DNA from: Acidobacteria bacterium Ga0074141
GTDB lineage: Bacteria; Acidobacteriota; Blastocatellia; Pyrinomonadales; Pyrinomonadaceae
Length of the DNA: 64,000 nt
Direction: 5' to 3'
NCBI GenBank assembly: GCA_001464665.1
Contig: LNDP01000015.1
Coordinates: 1-64,000, forward strand
Each line of letters opens with the position of its first letter. The stretch's first letter is position 1. Below are positions 52,744-60,675 of the stretch, in pieces. Under the pieces are notes generated by a model. It saw only the letters and a program-made list of their open reading frames with translations, was not told where the DNA came from and ran no database searches. A program made the translations under genes and the position numbers.

Positions 52744-53031
52744 ATGGATAAATTCTCGATAGTTTGCCCTTGCTGCGAGGCGGCCATCACGGTCGATGCC
52801 ATGACCGGTGCAGTGCTCGCGCATGAGGAAAAGAAGAAGGTCCTTGGCTCTTTTGATGAGCTGAAGGGCGAACTTTCGAAACAAAAAGACCTTCGCGACC
52901 AGCTTTTTGCTCAGGAAATGGCGTCGATGAAGGATCGCGAACGGCTGCTTGAAGAGAAATTCCAGGAAGCATTGAAAAAGGCCGATAGGACCTCGAAAGA
53001 CCCGTTCAAGAACCCGCTTGATCTTGATTAG
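52744..53031 (+). CDS. Small CPCC-containing coiled-coil protein
   Basis: 95 residues. The start has Cys8-Pro-Cys10-Cys11 (IVCPCCEAAITVD), like half of a zinc ribbon, then a charged helix (about 32-85, FDELKGELSKQKDLRDQLF) that would form a coiled coil. There is no second cysteine pair, so zinc binding would need a dimer. Not a named family that I know. It is followed after 18 bases by pyrF. Confidence 0.65.
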   Translation: MDKFSIVCPCCEAAITVDAMTGAVLAHEEKKKVLGSFDELKGELSKQKDLRDQLFAQEMASMKDRERLLEEKFQEALKKADRTSKDPFKNPLDLD

Positions 53032-53049
53032 CTTTTCACCATAACCTCC

Positions 53050-53805
53050 GTGACGAAACCCGCACCCGAAAGAATGTTATCGATGGAACCCCGCGAACGC
53101 CTCATTGTCGCGTTGGATGTGCCGGATCGAGCCTCGGCAACCGCGGCGGTCGAAGAATTGATCGGAGCAGTCGCTTCTTTCAAGATCGGGATGCAGTTGT
53201 TTACGTCGGCCGGCCCGGACCTTGTTCGCGAACTCTCGGCCGCAGGGCACCGGGTTTTTCTGGATCTCAAGTACCATGACATTCCGACAACGGTCGCAAA
53301 TGCGGCGGTCGAAGCGGCTCGGCTCGGGATCTGGATGATGAACGTCCACGCCCTCGGCGGCCGCGAGATGATGGCCCGGACAGCGGACGCCGTCAATGAG
53401 GTCTGTGAGAAGGAAGGCCACAACCGGCCGATCCTCATAGCTGTTACGCTTCTTACCAGCAGCGATGCGGCCGTGCTTGCGGAGCTTGGGATCGGCGGCC
53501 GCGAGGAAGAAGCGGTTTTGAGGCTTGCAAGGCTGACGGCCGCGAGCGGTTTTGATGGTATCGTCGCCTCTGCCCGCGAGGTTGCGGCGATCAGGCAAGA
53601 TCCGATCACTGCAAATTGCGTGACCGTGACGCCGGGAATACGTCCGTCGGATGGAACAAATGACGATCAGCGGCGTGTAATGACACCGGAGGCCGCCGTG
53701 GCTGCGGGCTCGGATTATATCGTCGTCGGCCGGCCGATAATGAACGCCGCCAACATGCGGGCGGCAGCAGAAGGAATCGTAAGTGCGATGGCAGCCGTCA
53801 AATAG
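53050..53805 (+). CDS. pyrF: Orotidine 5'-phosphate decarboxylase
   Basis: 251 residues, last step of UMP synthesis. The catalytic array Asp72-x-Lys74-x2-Asp77-Ile (LDLKYHDIPTTVANA) is intact, with IVALDVPD at the start, VHALGGREMM, and the phosphate-binding end VTPGIRP ... SDYIVVGRPI. GTG 53050 is the longest start; ATG 53083 (MEPRERLIVALD) is closer to the usual N-terminus and equally likely. Other pyrimidine genes are not nearby. Confidence 0.94.
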   Translation: MTKPAPERMLSMEPRERLIVALDVPDRASATAAVEELIGAVASFKIGMQLFTSAGPDLVRELSAAGHRVFLDLKYHDIPTTVANAAVEAARLGIWMMNVHALGGREMMARTADAVNEVCEKEGHNRPILIAVTLLTSSDAAVLAELGIGGREEEAVLRLARLTAASGFDGIVASAREVAAIRQDPITANCVTVTPGIRPSDGTNDDQRRVMTPEAAVAAGSDYIVVGRPIMNAANMRAAAEGIVSAMAAVK

Positions 53806-53871
53806 ATTGCGAGAGGAAACCTTGATCTGACAAATACTGAACTGAAATCACGTCTGCTCGGCCCGATCGCG

Positions 53872-55374
53872 TTGGGGCTACTTACATTTGCCACACTTGC
53901 GGTTTTTCTCTTCGCCAGCGTTCCGGCAGGAGCACAGCAACAGAAGTTTCGGACCGGCGAGAAACTGGCATATCGCGTCTCGCTTGATTCGTTTGATGAT
54001 GTGGCATTTGCCGAGACGCATGTCGTTTCGTCAGGATTACTTGATGGGCGTCCGACGTACGAGATCAGATTCCGGACGCGCTCGCTCAATTTTGCTTCGG
54101 CCGCATTTTTTCTTTTCGACGAGGACCGAACGACCTTCGTTTCAGCCGATACCGGCTTGCCTCTCTTCCAACGGCGGATCGACGCTTCTGCCGGAATGCC
54201 GATCGAGACAATGATCGACCGTCGCCAGGATCCCGCGGCCCCGCTAGATCTCGTGACGGCACTTTACCGCATCCGTCAGTCGAATGGCTCGGCAAACCTT
54301 GTTTTTGCAGAGGGCGATCGAACCTATTCGCTGACCTCATCGATCAGCGGAGTGGAACGGCTCGTGCTTTCAGCCGGCGAGTTTGATACAAATATTGCCA
54401 CGCTCCAGAGTGATTATTTCACAACGCTCGGGATGAGCGATATCCGATTGAACCTGACAAGCGACGAACGGCAGATCCCAGTGCTTCTCCGTGCCCGAAC
54501 CACACGCGGTGAACTTCGGATCGAGATATCCGGCATCGTAATGGTCGAGCAGCCCTCGGCCGAGCCGACGCCGAACCCAATTATTTCGCCCGTAACGCCG
54601 CCGCCGACGCCAACTCCGATCCCGACGCCAACGCCGTATCAGCCCAACCAGCCGATCTCGCCTGAGCTTTCGTTCGTTCTTGGCGAGACAATGAAGTTTC
54701 GCGTAAGGGAAGCCGGCGTCGATGCCGGCCTGCTGACGGTCGCTGCCGAAGAGAGGCGGGAGTTTGATGGTATCGATTCAATTCGCATTGCCGCAAGGTT
54801 CTCCGATGTCCCGGCGACTTCGACAGCAATCCGCAATGGCGACTCGATAGTCACATTTGTAGATCCGCGGACGATGATCCCGTTCAAGACCGAAGTTCGT
54901 TTCTCGGGTGCACTCGCCGCGATGTCGCAGACTGCCACGCTCGACCGGACGACCAACGCGATCGTCTACGACGGCACCCGGTTGGATGCTCCATTTGCAA
55001 CGCATAGCGTTCTCTCGCTTTTTTATGCCGTGCGTTCTTTCAATCTTAAGCCGAGCAGCGACGCAAAAAATCCGGTAAATGACACGCGGGTGTCTGTCTT
55101 TTGGCGCGACCGGGCCACGGTCTTCACCCTTCGCCCCGGGCAGGGCGAAACCTTGATGAACCGCGGGGAAGCACGCCCGGCGCAGTTGATCACCATACTC
55201 CCCCAGAATCCCGAGCTCGACCGGCTTTTTCCAAAATTATGGCTTGGGCTTGACGCAAATAGAACGCCTCTTAAGCTTGTTCTCGGTACTTTCGAGTTTG
55301 AACTAATTGATGTTCAGTTTCGCCTTTCTGCACCTCCGCGTGAACCTCAAAAAATTGACATAATGCGAAATTGA
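53872..55374 (+). CDS. Exported protein with two DUF3108-like domains
   Basis: 500 residues from the TTG at 53872. Two similar beta-rich domains, each beginning F..GEKLAYRVS or FVLGETMKFRVRE (about 25-225 and 265-490), are joined by a Pro/Thr linker (TPPPTPTPIPTPTPY). DUF3108 proteins have lipoprotein-carrier-like folds and probably work in the periplasm or outer membrane. With TTG the signal peptide lacks positive charge. A CTG at 53827 in the same frame, 10 bases after GAGAGG, would give MTNTELKSRLLGPIALG..., a better signal peptide, so the true start may be that unusual codon. The end of the gene overlaps the feoA promoter. Confidence 0.8.
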   Translation: MGLLTFATLAVFLFASVPAGAQQQKFRTGEKLAYRVSLDSFDDVAFAETHVVSSGLLDGRPTYEIRFRTRSLNFASAAFFLFDEDRTTFVSADTGLPLFQRRIDASAGMPIETMIDRRQDPAAPLDLVTALYRIRQSNGSANLVFAEGDRTYSLTSSISGVERLVLSAGEFDTNIATLQSDYFTTLGMSDIRLNLTSDERQIPVLLRARTTRGELRIEISGIVMVEQPSAEPTPNPIISPVTPPPTPTPIPTPTPYQPNQPISPELSFVLGETMKFRVREAGVDAGLLTVAAEERREFDGIDSIRIAARFSDVPATSTAIRNGDSIVTFVDPRTMIPFKTEVRFSGALAAMSQTATLDRTTNAIVYDGTRLDAPFATHSVLSLFYAVRSFNLKPSSDAKNPVNDTRVSVFWRDRATVFTLRPGQGETLMNRGEARPAQLITILPQNPELDRLFPKLWLGLDANRTPLKLVLGTFEFELIDVQFRLSAPPREPQKIDIMRN

Positions 55375-55399
55375 AAGTGGTTTTCAATTAGATTACACT
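55369..55399 (+). promoter_or_regulatory. feoAB promoter with Fur-like operator
   Basis: TTGAAA (55371-55376) and TACACT (55394-55399) with a 17-base spacer. A perfect dyad, AATTGAAA-N5-TTTCAATT (55369-55389), covers the -35 and half the spacer. Size, AT-content and GAAA/TTTC half sites fit a Fur-family operator, as expected for ferrous-iron uptake genes. The regulator is not in the window. Confidence 0.6.
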
Positions 55400-55406
55400 T
55401 CAGTTT

Positions 55407-55649
55407 ATGAGGCTTTCCGACTTGCCAGCCGGAAGTTCCGGAATTGTGACCGCGGTCGATGATGGCTCCCGCGTTGGCCGAAGGCTTAGCGAACTCGGCG
55501 TCGTTCCGGGCGTTAAGATCGCGGTCATTAAGCACGCTCCATTCGGCGATCCGGTCGAGATCCGTCTTCTCCGATACAATCTTGCTCTTAGAAAGGAGGA
55601 AGCGGCGGTCGTCCAGATCGACCCGGAAAGCACAAATGGACGGAGCTAA
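55407..55649 (+). CDS. feoA: Ferrous iron transport protein FeoA
   Basis: 80 residues, SH3-like cytoplasmic protein required with FeoB for Fe(II) uptake. Typical blocks are MRLSDLPAGSSGIVTAV, RRLSELGVVPGVKIAVI, GDPVEIRLLRYNLALRKEEA. It is transcribed from the Fur-like promoter just upstream, and its last 14 bases overlap the start of feoB. Confidence 0.93.
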   Translation: MRLSDLPAGSSGIVTAVDDGSRVGRRLSELGVVPGVKIAVIKHAPFGDPVEIRLLRYNLALRKEEAAVVQIDPESTNGRS

Positions 55650-57567
55650 TTCCCAAAAGGCCTCACCGGTCATCGCCCTTGCCGGCAATCCGAACGCCGG
55701 GAAAACCACTCTTTTCAATGCACTTACAGGGCTTCGCCACAAGGTCGCAAATTACCCGGGCGTAACTGTCGAACGCCGCTCCGGGCGATGGGGCATCGGC
55801 GAAGGCTCGGCTGAGTTGATCGACCTGCCCGGCCTTTACAGCCTTGATGCCACCTCGATGGACGAGGAGATCGCTCGAGATGTCCTCCGCGGTTCGGCCG
55901 AGTCTCCGGTTCGTCCGGATGCGATCGTCGCGGTCGTCGATGCAACCAACCTCGAGCGCAACCTTTACCTAATAACGCAAATCATCGAATACGAAACGCC
56001 GGTCGTCGTCGCACTCACGATGATGGATCTGTTTGAAGAACAGGGGCACGTCGTTGATCTTGCGTCGCTCGCGGCCGGGCTTGGCGTGCCAGTGGTGCCG
56101 GTCGATTCGCGAAAGGGAACCGGCATCGCGGAGCTCGGAGAGGCTGTCAGCAGCGTACTCGGGAATAAGACCGGAGTGCCAAATGGGCTCGCTGCAGAGC
56201 TCGCCGGCGAGGGAAGCGATGTCTTTGGCCGCTACCGTTTCATCTCCGGCCTCGTTCAATCGGCGGTGAAGCACAACGACCTCGACGCCCATCGTTTTTC
56301 GGACCGGATCGATTCGATACTAACGCACAAGGTCTGGGGCTTGCTGGTGCTTTTTGGCATTCTGCTTCTTGTTTTCCAGGCGATCTTTTCATGGGCGACC
56401 TTGCCGATGGATCTGCTTGAAGCCGGGTTCGGAGCACTTGGTGAAGGGGCGAGGAGCGTCCTGCCCGAGGGAATGCTGGCAGACCTCGTCGTCGACGGCA
56501 TCATCGCCGGCGTCGGAGGGATACTCGTTTTTCTCCCGCAGATCATTCTGCTTTTCGTCTTTATATCGATACTTGAGGACACGGGCTATATGTCACGGGC
56601 GGCATTTTTGCTAGACCGCCTGATGAGCCGCATCGGGCTCCACGGCAAGGCATTTCTGCCGCTGATCAGCAGCTTTGCCTGCGCGATTCCGGGTATCATG
56701 GCGACGCGTACGATCGAGGATCGCCGCGACCGGCTGGCGACGATAATGATTGCCCCGCTGATGAGCTGTTCGGCGCGGTTGCCGGTCTATGTCCTTATGA
56801 TCGCGGCCTTTTTCGGTGGGCAAACGGTCTTCGGATTTGTCTCGCTCGGGGCGGTGATAATGCTAGGGATGTATTTACTCGGCATTGTCGCCGCCATAGT
56901 CGTTGCATTCATCCTTAAACGAACGGTGCTCAAGTCTCCGACGCCGCCTTTCATGATGGAACTGCCGCCCTATAGAATGCCGAGCTTTCGCACGGTTCTG
57001 GCAAATGTGCTTGAGCGGGCCGGGCTTTTTGTGCGTAGGGCAGGTACGGTGATCCTTGCGATCTCGATCATTCTCTGGGCGCTCGCCTACTTTCCGCGGA
57101 GCGATGCGGCGGCCGAACCGGGCTCGGAAACGGCGGCAAGCACGCAGCTTGAGAATAGCTTTGCCGGCCGGCTTGGGCATGCGATCGAGCCGGTGATCGA
57201 GCCGCTTGGCTACGATTGGAAGATCGGCGTCGCTCTGATCGCGAGCTTTGCCGCCCGCGAGGTTTTGGTCTCAACGCTCAGCATTCTCTACAATGTCGGT
57301 GGTGATGCCGAGGAGACGGGCGGGCTTGCATCGGCACTCCGCGATGCCAAGCGAGCAGATGGGTTGCCGGTTTGGACGCCGCTTACGTCTATCTCATTGA
57401 TGGTCTTTTTCGTCCTGGCAATGCAGTGCATGAGTACGGTCGCTATCGTCCGCCGCGAAACGAACAGTTGGCGATGGCCGCTTTTTATGGTCGTTTATAT
57501 GACGCTGCTTGCGTATCTCGGGGCGTTTGTCGCTTATCAAGGCGGACGACTGCTCGGATTTACTTAG
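55636..57567 (+). CDS. feoB: Ferrous iron transporter FeoB
   Basis: 643 residues. N-terminal G domain: G1 GNPNAGKTT (17-25), the switch PGVTVERRSG, G3 DLPGLYSL (63-70); then about eight to ten membrane helices with the two Gate-type regions (LEDTGYMSRAAFLLDRLM, SFACAIPGIMATRTI, SCSARLPVYVLMIAAFF and FAAREVLVSTLSILYNVGG). It moves Fe(II) into the cytoplasm. The ATG at 55636 is used because it gives the standard FeoB N-terminus; longer frames run back through feoA. The small Cys-rich protein after it completes the operon. Confidence 0.96.
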   Translation: MDGANSQKASPVIALAGNPNAGKTTLFNALTGLRHKVANYPGVTVERRSGRWGIGEGSAELIDLPGLYSLDATSMDEEIARDVLRGSAESPVRPDAIVAVVDATNLERNLYLITQIIEYETPVVVALTMMDLFEEQGHVVDLASLAAGLGVPVVPVDSRKGTGIAELGEAVSSVLGNKTGVPNGLAAELAGEGSDVFGRYRFISGLVQSAVKHNDLDAHRFSDRIDSILTHKVWGLLVLFGILLLVFQAIFSWATLPMDLLEAGFGALGEGARSVLPEGMLADLVVDGIIAGVGGILVFLPQIILLFVFISILEDTGYMSRAAFLLDRLMSRIGLHGKAFLPLISSFACAIPGIMATRTIEDRRDRLATIMIAPLMSCSARLPVYVLMIAAFFGGQTVFGFVSLGAVIMLGMYLLGIVAAIVVAFILKRTVLKSPTPPFMMELPPYRMPSFRTVLANVLERAGLFVRRAGTVILAISIILWALAYFPRSDAAAEPGSETAASTQLENSFAGRLGHAIEPVIEPLGYDWKIGVALIASFAAREVLVSTLSILYNVGGDAEETGGLASALRDAKRADGLPVWTPLTSISLMVFFVLAMQCMSTVAIVRRETNSWRWPLFMVVYMTLLAYLGAFVAYQGGRLLGFT

Positions 57568-57574
57568 GGCTTGA

Positions 57575-57733
57575 ATGGAGCTTTCATTACAGTCTGTTAT
57601 CGTTTATGCCGTGATCATTGGAGCGGCGGCATTCGGCGTTGTCGGGCTGATTCGCCGCAGTTCGGCCTTCCGCCGCGGTTCTGAATGTTCCGCTGACTGC
57701 GGCTGCTCGCCTGCTTCTCGAAAACATCCGTGA
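57575..57733 (+). CDS. FeoB-associated Cys-rich small membrane protein
   Basis: 52 residues: a single membrane helix (about 7-25, SVIVYAVIIGAAAFGVVGL), a basic stretch and a Cys-rich tail (ECSADCGCSPAS, three cysteines). This is the layout of the FeoB-associated Cys-rich family that often follows feoB, where it may act like FeoC or bind iron at the transporter. It begins 7 bases after feoB and its TGA overlaps the GTG of the next gene (GTGA), so all are likely in one transcript. Confidence 0.75.
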   Translation: MELSLQSVIVYAVIIGAAAFGVVGLIRRSSAFRRGSECSADCGCSPASRKHP

Positions 57734-58617
57734 GCGACGATAACTCTCTTTTAACCGCCGGCGTAAAGGCGATGTTTCTCTCGACCCTCTCGTTCGCCCT
57801 CGCGAATCTTTTTGTTAAGCAGGTCGCACATCTTCCGGCGATGCAGATCGTCTTTTTTCGATGTGTCATCGCCTCAGCGTTTTGTTTCTACGGTCTGCGA
57901 ATGGCCAGGGCGGATTGGATCGGCTCAAACCGGATGCTGCTTTTGCTTCGCGGCTTTTTCGGCACCATTGCTCTTTATCTTTTTTTCGTCACGGTCCAGA
58001 ATGTTCCGCTTGCGACCGCGACCACCATTCAATATCTTTCTCCGATATTCACTACAATAATCGCGATATTTCTCTTGAAGGAAGGCGTGCGGCCGCTGCA
58101 ATGGATTTTTTACGCCCTCGCTTTCTCGGGGGTGGTTTTGATACAGCAGCTTGATGGTCGCGTCTCGGCGTTTTACGCAATGCTCGGCATCATTTCCGCA
58201 CTTTTCTCAGGCGTTGCATATAATCTTGTCCGCTCGCTGAAGGGCAAGGAGCATCCGCTTACGGTCGTACTTCATTTTCAGCTTGTCGGGGTCGTCGCCG
58301 GCGGCATCAGCATAATGTTCTATTGGACGACGCCGGTCGGCTGGGACTGGCTTTACCTGCTTCTCATCGGAATATTCTCTCAGCTCGGGCAGATGTTCCT
58401 GACGAACGCATTGCAGCGAGAGGCGGTTGCCGGAGTGGCGATAGTGAACTACACCGGCCTGGTTTATGCGGTCTCGATCGGCTGGATCATCTTCGGCGAA
58501 CCTCAGACGGTTTTCTCGATAGCCGGGATGTTCCTGGTTGTCGCCGGAGTGCTGATGAGCGTACTCTATAGCCGAAGGCAGCGAGCGCTCGAAAAGCTAG
58601 AGGCGACCGCGGCTTGA
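57730..58617 (+). CDS. EamA/DMT family transporter
   Basis: 295 residues, ten membrane helices in two EamA halves (about 15-145 and 155-285). Second-half sequence GIFSQLGQMFLTNALQREAVAGVAIVNYTGLVYAV and the IFGEP loop are typical. These carriers export amino acids or other small metabolites; the substrate cannot be told. The GTG start overlaps the stop of the small feo gene, which places it at the tail of the feo operon, although a link to iron is not implied by the family. Confidence 0.85.
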   Translation: MSDDNSLLTAGVKAMFLSTLSFALANLFVKQVAHLPAMQIVFFRCVIASAFCFYGLRMARADWIGSNRMLLLLRGFFGTIALYLFFVTVQNVPLATATTIQYLSPIFTTIIAIFLLKEGVRPLQWIFYALAFSGVVLIQQLDGRVSAFYAMLGIISALFSGVAYNLVRSLKGKEHPLTVVLHFQLVGVVAGGISIMFYWTTPVGWDWLYLLLIGIFSQLGQMFLTNALQREAVAGVAIVNYTGLVYAVSIGWIIFGEPQTVFSIAGMFLVVAGVLMSVLYSRRQRALEKLEATAA

Positions 58618-58622
58618 AATAG

Positions 58623-59111
58623 ATGAAATTTGACCCGGAGATCAGAGCAGCGGTGCTGACCGCGAGCGATACACGGACCAAGGCAACCGACGAGTCAGGG
58701 ACGGTCCTGGTCGGGCTTTTGCTCGGCCTCGGCATCGGCGTTACCGAGCGTGTGATCGTGCCGGACGAGTTCGATGCCATTCATGATGCTCTTGTCGCCT
58801 TTGCGGACGAAGCTCGAGTTGACCTGATTCTGACAACCGGCGGGACGGGATTCGCCGCGAGGGACGTTACACCAGAGGCGACACTCGCCGTGATCGACCG
58901 AGAAGCTCCCGGCATCGCCGAGGCGATCCGGCGAGAGACCGCCGCAAAGACGAAATTTGCGATGCTTTCCCGAGCAGTTGCAGGTATCCGCGGTAAAACT
59001 TTGATCATAAACCTGCCCGGTTCGCCAAAAGGCGTCCGCGAATGCTTCGCAGTCTTCGAGCCTGTCCTTATCCACGCTCTAAAACTGATTCGAGGCGAGA
59101 CAGCTCACTAG
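58623..59111 (+). CDS. Molybdenum cofactor biosynthesis protein MoaB/Mog family
   Basis: 162 residues. It adenylylates or otherwise prepares molybdopterin for metal insertion. The MoCF-binding motif TTGGTGFAARDVTPEAT (71-87) and the following EAPGIAEAIR and INLPGSPKGVRE are conserved. Single-domain length fits MoaB/MogA rather than MoeA. It starts 5 bases after the EamA gene. No other molybdopterin genes are here, so the exact subfamily is left open. Confidence 0.9.
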   Translation: MKFDPEIRAAVLTASDTRTKATDESGTVLVGLLLGLGIGVTERVIVPDEFDAIHDALVAFADEARVDLILTTGGTGFAARDVTPEATLAVIDREAPGIAEAIRRETAAKTKFAMLSRAVAGIRGKTLIINLPGSPKGVRECFAVFEPVLIHALKLIRGETAH

Positions 59112-59150
59112 AGCCGCTCGCCCCGAATACAGTTGCGATAAACAACCTAC

Positions 59151-60668
59151 CTAACGCGGAACACTTCCGTTGATAAAGACGCGAATATCGTCTTTCAGCT
59201 TTTTCAGCGAACCGACCTCGATGTACATCATGTGGCCGGCCTCGTAATAGGCGGTCGAGATGTTCCGCCGGATCTCAGGTTCGAGATTGAGCGAAGCGAA
59301 GGTATAATCCGCCGCGAAATATGGCGTCGCCATATCGTAGTATCCGCTGGCGAGGAACACCTTCATATACGGGTTCTTCCGCATTGCACTCGAAAGTGCC
59401 TGGGTCGTATCTGCCCAGCCATTGTTCGTGTTCCAGTTCCAGGGCTGCGTGATGCCGCCGCCGAGGATGTAATACTCTAGGTCGGTCTGGAAGCCGAGTT
59501 CACGGCGGACATAGTCATTAAGCGTTGCCGTGTAAGGCGGCCGGATCGCCGTCATGCTCGGGTCAAATTCAGGCCCTGCGGCGCCCGCATCGCGGTCGAT
59601 GCCTGTGAAACGGCTATCGAGCCGGCCGGTCGTCCGCCGACGATCGCGGAGAAGCTCTTTATTGAACTCGCCTAGTTCGACGCGGAGGTTTTGATTCGCG
59701 ACGAAGGTCGTAGAGAGCCCGCTGTAAGCCGCATATTTTTGCACCACCGCGTTCCGTTCGGTAGCCGTCAGGCGGTCAGCACGCAGCAAGGCGGGAGCGA
59801 GTTCGTCAACGGCAAAAGCCTCGGCTTCGCGGAGCAATTCCTCAAGCGGTTTTCGCTGCAGTTCGGGCGAGAGCTTTTTGTGGTACCACGCCGTTGCCGC
59901 ATACGAAGGGAAGATCTTCACAAGCGGCGTATCGTTGTTATCGGCAAAGCGGATCGACTGAAAGTTCGTCACCATGGAGACCATCGCAACGCCGTTCAGC
60001 CCAATTCCGCGTTCGAACAAGTGATTCGAAAGCCCGGCGACGCGGGTCGTTCCGTAGCTTTCACCAACGAGAAAAAGCGGCGACGACCATCGTTCATTGC
60101 GAACAAGGAACATCCGGATGAACTCGCCGTTCGATTCGATGTCGCCATTGACCGAAAAGAACTTCGAGGCGAACTCCGGCTTCGTCGCCCGCGAGTACCC
60201 CGTTCCGACCGGATCGACAAAGACAAGGTCGGTCAGGTCAAGCCAGCTATGATCGTTCTCGACCAGTTGATAGGGCGGCGGCGGCATCATGCCGTCGTCG
60301 AGCATCTTCACCCGCTTTGGCCCGAGGGCACCGAGGTGAAGCCACACCGATGCAGAACCCGGCCCGCCGTTAAAAGAGAACATCAGCGGCCGCTTTGACC
60401 TATCCGCAACGCCATCAAGCTGATAGGCCATGTAGAAGATACGGCCTTCGGTCACCTGCGTTTGCGGATTGCGGATCGGCATGAACCCGGTCGTAACCGT
60501 ATAGTTGAGCACACGCCCGCCGACCCTTGCCGAATGCTTTGTCACAACGGGCGGGTCTTCTTTTTCCACCGCCGGCGGAGCGGGAGCGGGCGAACTCGCG
60601 GGAGCTTGAGCCATCCCGACAACGGCTAAAGAAAATGCGATCAGGAAAAGAAAAATAATTCGTTTCAT
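59151..60668 (-). CDS. Exported S10 family serine carboxypeptidase-like protein
   Basis: 505 residues with a signal peptide (MKRIIFLFLIAFSLAV..., cleavage near AQA 19-22) and a Pro/Ala-rich spacer. The S10 alpha/beta-hydrolase signature is clear: oxyanion stretch FNGGPGSASVWLHLG (99-113), nucleophile Ser204 in VGESYGTTR, Asp445 (YYDMATP) and His479 (EAGHMMY). It would remove C-terminal amino acids from peptides in the periplasm or outside. It is the last gene of a three-gene minus-strand unit with two amidohydrolases, 7 bases after the second. Confidence 0.9.
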   Translation of the reverse strand: MKRIIFLFLIAFSLAVVGMAQAPASSPAPAPPAVEKEDPPVVTKHSARVGGRVLNYTVTTGFMPIRNPQTQVTEGRIFYMAYQLDGVADRSKRPLMFSFNGGPGSASVWLHLGALGPKRVKMLDDGMMPPPPYQLVENDHSWLDLTDLVFVDPVGTGYSRATKPEFASKFFSVNGDIESNGEFIRMFLVRNERWSSPLFLVGESYGTTRVAGLSNHLFERGIGLNGVAMVSMVTNFQSIRFADNNDTPLVKIFPSYAATAWYHKKLSPELQRKPLEELLREAEAFAVDELAPALLRADRLTATERNAVVQKYAAYSGLSTTFVANQNLRVELGEFNKELLRDRRRTTGRLDSRFTGIDRDAGAAGPEFDPSMTAIRPPYTATLNDYVRRELGFQTDLEYYILGGGITQPWNWNTNNGWADTTQALSSAMRKNPYMKVFLASGYYDMATPYFAADYTFASLNLEPEIRRNISTAYYEAGHMMYIEVGSLKKLKDDIRVFINGSVPR

Positions 60669-60675
60669 TTCGAGC

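Noticed and set aside
55459-55635. N-terminal extension of FeoB through feoA
   Set aside because: It is feoA read in another frame; the family N-terminus and G1 motif fit the start at 55636.
59691-60398. Plus-strand 235-codon frame opposite the S10 peptidase gene
   Set aside because: Same reasoning: antisense of a gene with complete catalytic motifs.
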